NCBI GenBank assembly: GCA_014529385.2
Contig: CM043971.1
Span: 85,554,340 to 85,618,339, forward strand
DNA: 64,000 nt
Origin: Adiantum capillus-veneris
Taxonomy: Eukaryota > Streptophyta > Polypodiopsida > Polypodiales > Pteridaceae
Direction: 5' to 3'
Shown here in pieces: positions 57,050 to 64,000 of the stretch (the stretch's first letter is position 1; every line of letters starts with the position of its first letter). The notes under the pieces were generated by a model. It was not told the origin of the DNA. It did no database searches and saw only the letters and a program-made list of their open reading frames with translations. Both the position numbers and the translations under genes were made by a program.

Positions 57050-60000
57050 ATGCAAGCGATCAAGAAGGCAAAGAAAAGGGTGTCCGAGAAAGAAAATTTG
57101 CAAGAGTTTCCACCATACCAATTAGATCCAAGCTCAGTGGTGAAGACAGCAAAGGCAACTTACTTGTCTAAGGAACAGCTCAAAGAAAACAACACGATTG
57201 TTTTCACCGATAGATTCGAGAGCAAAGAAGGACACCAAATAGAATTACAAATGCTATCGAAGGAGATTTATGGTGTAGCGGCAAAGCCGGACACCAAGGA
57301 AGCCAACAGAAGGCCAGGCCTAAGAGATTTCTACGACTAGGAACCATGCGGCGTGGATTTCTAGAAGGCATATGAATTACAATCCACAATCAAAGAAGAT
57401 GGGTCAGTCCAAATCATTGATCAACAAGGGAAAAAGGTAGAAGTGATAATCACTAAAGAGATAGTGGCTGACGCACTGAAGATTCCACTAGAAGGTACGA
57501 CGATGCGGGCCAAAGATAGAAAGACAGTAGGTACTTTTACCAAAGATACTGTTGCTGCCACGTTTTCCGATCTCATCCAAAGGCAAGTGGAGGAACCAGC
57601 TTGCCTCTACCATCAGTATTTCCACTTGCTATCAAAGAGACCGCCATGGTACACAACTCCAAACCATGCGGTTGAGACTACTTTCACTCAAGTATTGAAG
57701 TCAACAATCAGGTAGGCAATTGATCATGCACAGTATGTGCTTACAACACTGAAGGGCACAAAGAAAGAGGACAAGATTACATATCTGGGAACTCCAAAAG
57801 TGCTAACAGGAATAGCATATCATGCTATTGGAATGGCCAACAATTTGTCACGAGCCCCAGATCTAAAAACCTGGATCGTGTCCGCTCATCCTTCTCCAAG
57901 AACCACTTGATCAACAAAGAGAGTGTACAAGTCAAATGAGGAATCTGCAGAAAGTTCCCATGAAGCTCATAGCAGTGAAAGCTCTGACAATGAAGAAAGA
58001 TGAGCAAGGATTGAAGAAATGGAAAAGAAATCAGTAGCAGATCATCAACAGGAACCGTAGCAAAAGAAGGCAAGATTTGAAAGAGAAAAGCAGACATAAT
58101 TGAAAGGATCCGCCAAGCTGTAGGTGAGGACCCTGAAAGATGGAGTCCAAGAGATATAAGGGGACCAAGAACCAAGAACCCTCCAAGGAAAGGAACAGAG
58201 GATCCCAAAGATTTCCTTGAGTGGATGTATGCGGAAGGTGAAGCTTTAAAGCTGAAGGAAGCTCAAGAGGCTTAAAGAAAAGCAAAGGAAGAAGCGGCTG
58301 AGTAACAGAGACAAGCAAAAGCTGTTGAACAAAGTGAGTCACATCATGACCACGAGGAGATGTCTCCAAGATCCACTTCACCCACTACGGAGCAAGAAGA
58401 CCATCCCATGCCAAAAGCTCAAGCCCTTCCCCAACTGCTAAACCCAATGAAGGTGAGGAAGCAAAGGGAAAAAGAGAAGCAACGGGAAGAGGCCAGTTTT
58501 GAATAGCCAAAGGTAACAAACAAGACTGAAGTAGGACCTTCTACAACAACCCAACCAGAATCAGCCGAGGCATCCATGAAGCCTCAAGGAGCAGAAACAG
58601 CCGAGGCATCCACAAAGCCGCAAGAAGGAGAAGTAGAACCCCCTCCATGGACATAAGCAGAATCCAAAGCACCAACCAAAGACCCACAAACTAAAACAAC
58701 CCAAACCTCTAAACAACCCCAAGTAGAGCCTGAAGATTGGGAAACAAATGACAAAGTCATCATGCAAGTGAATGAATACACCAAGCAAATGCAGTTGATG
58801 ACATATAAGATGCAAACAGCAGCACTTAGCCATAGTGCTAAGGCTAAGGAGCTTGAACTAGTCATTGATGCTCTACAAGAAGGAGAGCTAGACAATAGGA
58901 TGAACATCATTGCAGATCTTCAAAGGCAAATCAAAGAGTTGAAAAATGAAGCAGAACAACACCAGATTGCAAAGGAGAAACAGCAGAAAGAGATGGAAGA
59001 GCTAGGAGAGCTTCTGACTAAATTATCTGATGCCTGCAAAAGCAAAGATCACCAACTGACACAAGTAACCAATGAACTTCTAACCACTACTCTATTAGTA
59101 CAAAAGATCCAAGTGTAGTCAATGTAGCTAATGCTTCTTTGCAGTACTCCAAGCGACGGATCAATGATCAAGCAACATTTCTAAGACACATAGGAGAAAA
59201 CCCTGATGTCGCCTCAATCAAGGGAACAGGTGAAGTCTAGAAGACTTTAGAAAAGCGGAACAAGGACCTTGAGCTAGAGCAGAAGCTAGAGAAAATGCAA
59301 AGATGAGACCTTGCATTGATGCGGGTCCAAAGAGAAGAGCAATTTCTCAAAGAAGCAGAGGAATTAAAGAGGGTCAATCAGCTGCCAAGAGAGGGACAAC
59401 CAAAAAATTAGGATGAAGCAGGAACCTCTAAACAACCAACCATTGACATACCCTCAATCTCTTTTGCTGATATGGAAACACAGTCGTCAGAAGGACTAGT
59501 AGGAGAGTCGGATCTTCAAGTACCACTCACTGAAGTCGAGCAAGTGCCTATGGTCCAGCTTTCTAAGAAACAGATGCTGAATGGAAAGCAGCAATGGGTA
59601 GTGAGTTGAGAGTTCTCCACTCAGTAAATGTAACTCAGCTCACTCTCAACCTAATCAATGCTCAATGACATCATCAATCACTACCCTACTCATTGATCAA
59701 AGTGGAGCTACTACATGTTAAGGAAAGACTATACAAGGATATGCAAGCAGCAGGCTCAGAGGATATCCACCCCAGGTGGAGAAAGAACTGGTTGAACAAG
59801 AATTCTAGATACCAAATTCTGTTCACAAGAGCACCTGCAGCCCTACAGAAGGATCCTACATTCTGTCCTGTACCAAGAGTAAGGACATGGCAAGCATACG
59901 ATGCACTAAAAAAGAAGAGGCCAACATGGTTGAATTACCCACGACGACCAGCTCCAGAGCAGAGACCAGCAAACGGAAGAATACACGATGAAAATCCTAA

Positions 60001-60505
60001 TGGGCGCCATTACTTTCTTCAAGAGCCTCCCTGACCTCTCTTGTGCAATGTTGTGTAAGATTTGCAGAATACTGCTCACCTGCATTCAAACTTTTCACGA
60101 GCCTAAGCAAGCAAGAGCACCATGGATGTCTTTCCTCGAAGGCAATAAAGGGCTCTGTTATGATCTACGTGGATAGCCTTTTGAAGAAGTCCTCTACGAC
60201 TTCAATGCCAGATGTATGTTTCTGCCATCTATCAATATGTTGGCATTTGAAGAAGCATTCTATACAGGTTTCTTCACATAGCGAACGAAGATATTTGGGC
60301 CAGTGATCAGTAACCTTACATCATGATTTGTTGGTTATTCATCCATTGAGCTTAAAAACAGAGTCACCATACAATTTTTGCAAGTCCTAAACAAAGAACG
60401 AAGAATCAGATATGAAAAAGCCCTACATGCACTTAAAGACCGCCTCGCCAGTCGTCAACCCGAAGACTACTTCAGTACATGAAGCTGTGTCAAGGGACAA
60501 CACAG
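57050..60505 (+). pseudogene. Element F gag-like polyprotein (about 1,150 codons, broken)
   Basis: ATG 57050 (MQAIKKAKKRVSEKENLQEF). Coherent blocks: FTDRFESKEGHQIELQMLSK, KEIVADALKIPLEGTTMRAK, ACLYHQYFHLLSKRPPWYTT and TYLGTPKVLTGIAYHAIGMA. A charged repeat-rich middle follows (GEALKLKEAQEA, ASMKPQGAETAEASTKPQEG), then a coiled coil (58762-59118; EKQQKEMEELGELLTKLSDA). The C-terminal part reads WQAYDALKKKRPTWLNYPRR, GRIHDENPNGRHYFLQ and FEEVLYDFNARCMFLPSINM. It ends NRVTIQFLQVLNKERRIRYE near 60400. Only a few frameshifts but about a dozen stops interrupt it. I recognise no Pfam-type domain; calling it gag-like rests on position (after an LTR-type leader) and on the coiled coil. Confidence 0.55.
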
Positions 60506-60508
60506 TCA

Positions 60509-60521
60509 AGGAGGGGGGGAA
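60509..60521 (+). other. Polypurine tract of element F
   Basis: AAGGAGGGGGGGA lies at the end of coding and before the AT-rich LTR-like region. Confidence 0.7.
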
Positions 60522-61404
60522 CGCTAGCAGCAAGCTAACTCGGATTATATTTTTTAGAGATTTTATTATAAAAACACTTATTATTTTGATGAATTGGGAT
60601 TTTTTTAACTCTTACTTTCCAAATAAGCAGTGTAATTGATGAGACAGGGCTACAAGCTTCTAGATTGTATCAACCTATCTTTAGTTAGAGCTCCCAGATT
60701 ATTAGTTTTGACCATAAAAACCTTGCCTAAAGTATAAAAGCCAATTTTTGTAAGTATTTTATAAGTTTTGGATAATAGAAACACGGTGTGAGCTAATGGT
60801 GCTCACTTCTCTCCTCTCGCGCTTCCTTCTCCCTTCCTGGTTGTCACATTGCAGTGCCGTCTGTTGTGTTGCAACCGTAGGTAAGAGCTCTACACATTGA
60901 CGTAAACATCTCATGGTAATCCGTAGCTTTTGCCATCATCGACCAGCGGCCTAATTTCATCATAAGTAGAAATTTAAGCTTCAAAATCTTAAAATAAGTA
61001 TAGATGGGGTATTGGGGCATCATTGCTAAGCATTTAGATGCATTATGGGTCAAAAATGACTAGGTCAAAAACTCACTGTTGTGAATAATCATTTTGAGAC
61101 CACAAGCATGTGTGCTTAGTTCTTATAAACATGTTCTAGAAGTTTTGTAATGTTTGGATATTGTTTGATGTTGTAACGGCTGTGATTTGTTTACCAATTA
61201 GCGAATAGCTTTTGATGATTTTTGTCATTTGAGTATAGCTTGAGTTAGATGTGAGTTGTTTGTTGTTTTCTAAGAGATTGACAACCTCTTGTAGTCTCTA
61301 TGCACTAGTCGAGTCGGCTTCATCCCATGGATTGACAATTATATTCGTTGTTCTCGCTATGTCTGTAATAAGATAGGAGTGAGGTTAGACACCCGTCCCA
61401 CAGT
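60522..61404 (+). repeat. 3' LTR of element F
   Basis: From the polypurine tract to ...GTTAGACACCCGTCCCACA (61404). The last ~315 bp match the element A LTR end (6745-7060, inverted). A TATA-like AGTATAAAAGCC lies near 60730. The first ~560 bp do not match element A and lack an obvious TG start next to the purine tract, so the LTR start is uncertain. Confidence 0.6.
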
Positions 61405-62950
61405 ACATTAAGCTCTTTTCCATCATCAGACTCACATAATTGGTAAACATATGAAAAAGAATATAAGGCTTATACCCTATCATCAATGTTCTAGCTTAAT
61501 CATTAGGTAGCTGCCCATCTGAAATCTTTGAGCCGTATCTACCGTATCTCCAAAGAATTCAATTATGGAAACATGTTTAGTGAACCTCGCCAGACTCAAG
61601 TGATCCAATTAATGTTGCACGCGACTTGACCATTAAGCTCGCTTTTGGGAACCCTATCAAGATCAAGTATGCCTTACTCTGTCTGCACATGGAATGGTCA
61701 TCAAGTCCTTTACTTCAAGTTGCAAAATCAACTCAAAAGATGTGAAGATACTATATCAATTGTCCAAAGACATCAACTAGAAGCTAGCCATGTAATCTTA
61801 TTGAACGCATAACCAAAAAATCTTTTGACTTAGCAGAATATAGGAACCAAAACCTTGTACCATGCAACCTGCTACAACAGATAACTAGTACTCTTCAAAT
61901 CTACAATTGGCACTTTAGTAGCCCTAGGGATCAAACGGGAAACCAATCATTTGCCCCACTGTGAGCATTGCTTTAAAAAAATTGCACCGTCCTCTACGAT
62001 CATAGGAAAAGTACAAGAATGTCCAATCAGTAGAGTAAACATAAATTAACCACAAATCTTCATGAAAACCGCCTGGATCATATGGCATATAAGTCAATTG
62101 CCCCGGACCATGCATATCTCTGTCACCTCCTGGGTCAAAAGCTAGCTCAAGCAAAGAGAATACACACTCTCACTCAGAGCGGGGTTGTCGAGGGCTTGTG
62201 GGAAGGCAATAGTGAAAGTGGGGGCTTACACACAAAGTGTCAATGAAATTTTTTTTTAAAATCAAATTATTTATTTCATACTCCCGAAATGGCAGACTTT
62301 GTAGATTGTCAGACGAGCGTGTCAAGATGGGAGTGGGTGTGTGTATGCTCTACTCGATGATCTACTGCACTATAAACGCTCTGCCCAACTTGCTCACAGC
62401 CTTGTCTGTTGCCCGATTTGCAACCTTGCTTGCAATGCTGAGAGCTGCTGCTTCAAGCCTTCAAGGCTTCAACTCACCTGCACTGCTTGGTGCTTCAAAA
62501 TATCCTTCAAGTCTTGTTCTTAAGCTAATTCTCAACTTTGCAATGCTCCAATTGTATATTGCTTCCCTTGCTTCTACTTCCTCTGCTCACGGCCCGATGT
62601 TGCCCTCATCTAGCTTGAGAGATTGCTTGCAAGGCTTCTCGATTATATCCTGCTTGATTGCTCCAAGTGCTACTCCGAGCTCCTAATCATCTTGCTTCTA
62701 AAGAGATTCCAAAGCCCAAGCTTGCTAGTAAGCTTGATTACCTACTGTGCTTCCAACTTCTCATGCTACGGATTTCTTCCAAGCTCCCATAGATTGCAAG
62801 GGTCGCTTCACATGGTGGATAGCCGAGGTTTGGGAGAGGATGCTGATGGTCGTCTTTCGAAAGCCACGGCCATGGGAACTAGCCCCAATCAGGGGAGCAT
62901 TATAAAATATTTATAAAAAATGTTTCTTTGTTGGTTGCAGGCTGCCGCCA
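61405..62950. other. Intergenic, nothing firm
   Basis: No recognisable domain on either strand. An open frame at 62154-61924 minus (MLELAFDPGGDRDMHGPGQL...) and one at 62237-62686 plus (Leu/Ser-rich) have no family I know and are probably chance or relic frames. Confidence 0.35.
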
Positions 62951-62951
62951 C

Positions 62952-62953
<2 letters not shown>

Positions 62954-62990
<37 letters not shown>

Positions 62991-63086
62991 TTGTCTCAGC
63001 GCTCACAGAGGGGCTACCCCCCCTTGGCACCACCCTCTATCTCTCCTCCATTCTCTCTCTCTCTCCCTCCCTCTCCCTCTCTCTCT

Positions 63087-63160
<74 letters not shown>
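62954..63160 (+). repeat. 34-base C tract followed by long pyrimidine (CT)n tract
   Basis: An uninterrupted run of 34 C lies at 62954-62987. A polypyrimidine stretch from about 63040, with nearly pure (CT)n from about 63098 to 63158, follows. Open frames across it are low-complexity Pro/Ser/Leu or Arg/Glu artefacts. Confidence 0.9.
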
Positions 63161-63162
<2 letters not shown>

Positions 63163-63399
63163 ATACACACATACACACTCACATGCATGCAAATACTTAC
63201 AAACACCCGTACCATATACACATACGCACATACACATTATGTCAAGCACCATGTATACATATGAACGCATACATGTACGCACACTTATACGCACGAACAC
63301 TTATATACACCATTGTACATCGTGCTAATTAAGCAACACCGCGTGCTAGCCTACGACTACACCTAGTATGAACCACCGTACTCAAATTTCTAGCAAAAT

Positions 63400-63943
63400 C
63401 TTAACCCTCACGGCACACGGACACCCTATGATCTATAAACGTTGTATTATTTAGAGTCAGGTACCGGGCTTGTCGGACCAATAGGAACAGGGTAAGGGTG
63501 ATCGCCGATGACAGACGCACTCTAACTGGAATATTCAAGGAGTTAGTTGGCTAAGTATGGGCGCCCAAGTGTGAATGGGGTGAGCTCATATAAAAGCCAC
63601 TAAACCTAATTTTTACTCATTCTCTCATTGTGCAATAGAAGCTGCTCTTGCTCCATCTCCACCTTCTCCTTCACCATCTCCTTGTGTGTGTGTGTACGTG
63701 TGAGAGAGAGAGTGTGAGAGTGTGTGTGTGATCGAGCGTTGCGGCGGCACGACGGCGGCGAGGCGGTTGAGCGCGGCGTAGCGGTGTCTCCCTCTTCTTC
63801 GCGGCACGGGAATCCTTCATTCGCAACTACGCAGGAAGGTGAGTGACACACCATTCTTCCTTGTGAGCTTGTCTGTTGTATGACTGTGTGCTAGGAGCCT
63901 TTGTGGCTCGCACACGGCGCGTAGCAAGTCCCTAGCCGTGACA
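63400..63943 (+). repeat. 5' LTR (part) of a Ty3 element running off the right edge
   Basis: Ends ...CTAGCCGTGACA at 63943, directly before a PBS. A TATA box (CATATAAAAGCC, 63587-63598) would place transcription start near 63625. The left end is not resolved; 63400 is a minimum placed by eye. Confidence 0.6.
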
Positions 63944-63947
63944 TTTT

Positions 63948-63965
63948 TGGCGCCACTGCCGGGGA
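63948..63965 (+). other. Primer binding site (tRNA-Asp type)
   Basis: TGGCGCCACTGCCGGGGA, a near-match to the complement of the tRNA-Asp 3' end. It is the same class as the element A PBS, on the opposite strand. The internal region begins at 63944 and continues past the window. Confidence 0.85.
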
Positions 63966-64000
63966 GCTGCTGCGCGTGAAGCTCCAATGGTGACCTGTAA

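Larger units (their letters stand above)
55146..61404 (+). mobile_element. LTR element F: long gag-like protein, no visible pol
   Basis: A plus-strand element: leader with palindromic repeats (55.8-56.9 kb), one long broken coding region (57050-60505), a polypurine tract (60509-60521) and an LTR ending at 61404. No protease, RT, RNase H or integrase motif is found in its 3.4 kb of coding. The left boundary is arbitrary (no 5' LTR was seen) and adjoins the right inverted repeat. The LTR end and leader are shared with element A. Confidence 0.65.

Noticed and set aside
62920-63332. Open frames of 114-134 aa rich in Pro, Ser and Leu, and Arg/Glu frames opposite
   Set aside because: They are translations of the C34 and (CT)n tracts, with no domain and no coding signature.

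Overview
The window is a stretch of nuclear DNA from a large-genome land plant, built almost entirely of nested and broken transposable elements; I found no intact host gene. The evidence is plant-type Ty1/copia and Ty3/gypsy polyproteins, primer binding sites for plant tRNAs, an L1-like LINE with a plant-type ORF1, GT-AG introns, TATA boxes with CT-rich leaders, and long poly-G/poly-C and CT/GA tracts. A fern or other non-flowering lineage is a guess only.

Layout. 1-3405: LINE (minus), cut by the left edge. 3406-7060: Ty3 element A (minus: gag, leader with palindromes, tRNA-Asp-type PBS, LTR end). 7061-9074: intergenic, with duplicated foldback units. 9075-17304: Ty3 element B (minus), truncated in RNase H, with a tRNA-iMet PBS and a long LTR. 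17305-22481: almost intact young Ty1/copia element (minus) with 228/227-bp LTRs and a near-perfect target duplication. 23410-30110: Ty3 chromovirus C (minus), split inside RT by a 2356-bp solo LTR (25889-28244, TSD ACGG). 30130-31600: partial copy of a DNA-transposon-like gene. 31601-39462: Tat-like Ty3 element D (minus, two RNase H domains, integrase with lost catalytic residues). 39463-41050: protease fragment, polypurine tract and LTR-like tail of a plus-strand element. 41.2-55.1 kb: a block of five unusual, decayed genes between inverted repeats. 55.1-61.4 kb: plus-strand LTR element F encoding a very long gag-like protein and no visible pol. 61.4-64.0 kb: unclear sequence, long C and CT tracts, then the 5' LTR end and PBS of a further Ty3 element running off the right edge.

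The most interesting part is 41.2-55.1 kb. It holds two convergent pairs (a+ / b- and c+ / d-) plus gene e (minus). Gene b is a five-exon pseudogene whose N-terminus matches the histone H3 tail. Its core has the histone fold with centromeric-H3 (CENH3)-like signatures, followed by an acidic region, a possible Ulp1-type cysteine-protease motif, and a lysine-rich tail of S/T-P-x-K repeats like linker histones. Divergent genes b and c share a ~99-bp upstream repeat with palindromic arms. Gene d has a transposase-like CxxC segment, and its family recurs at 30.1 kb with the same array of GGTTAGC motifs. Inverted repeats at ~41.25 and ~55.1 kb enclose all five genes. My working hypothesis is a ~14-kb multigene DNA transposon carrying a captured or diverged H3 variant.

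A second point of interest is that elements A and F, in opposite orientation near the two ends of the window, share an LTR end and a leader studded with copies of the palindrome AATAATCGCGATTATT, yet encode unrelated proteins. This suggests an autonomous/non-autonomous pair.
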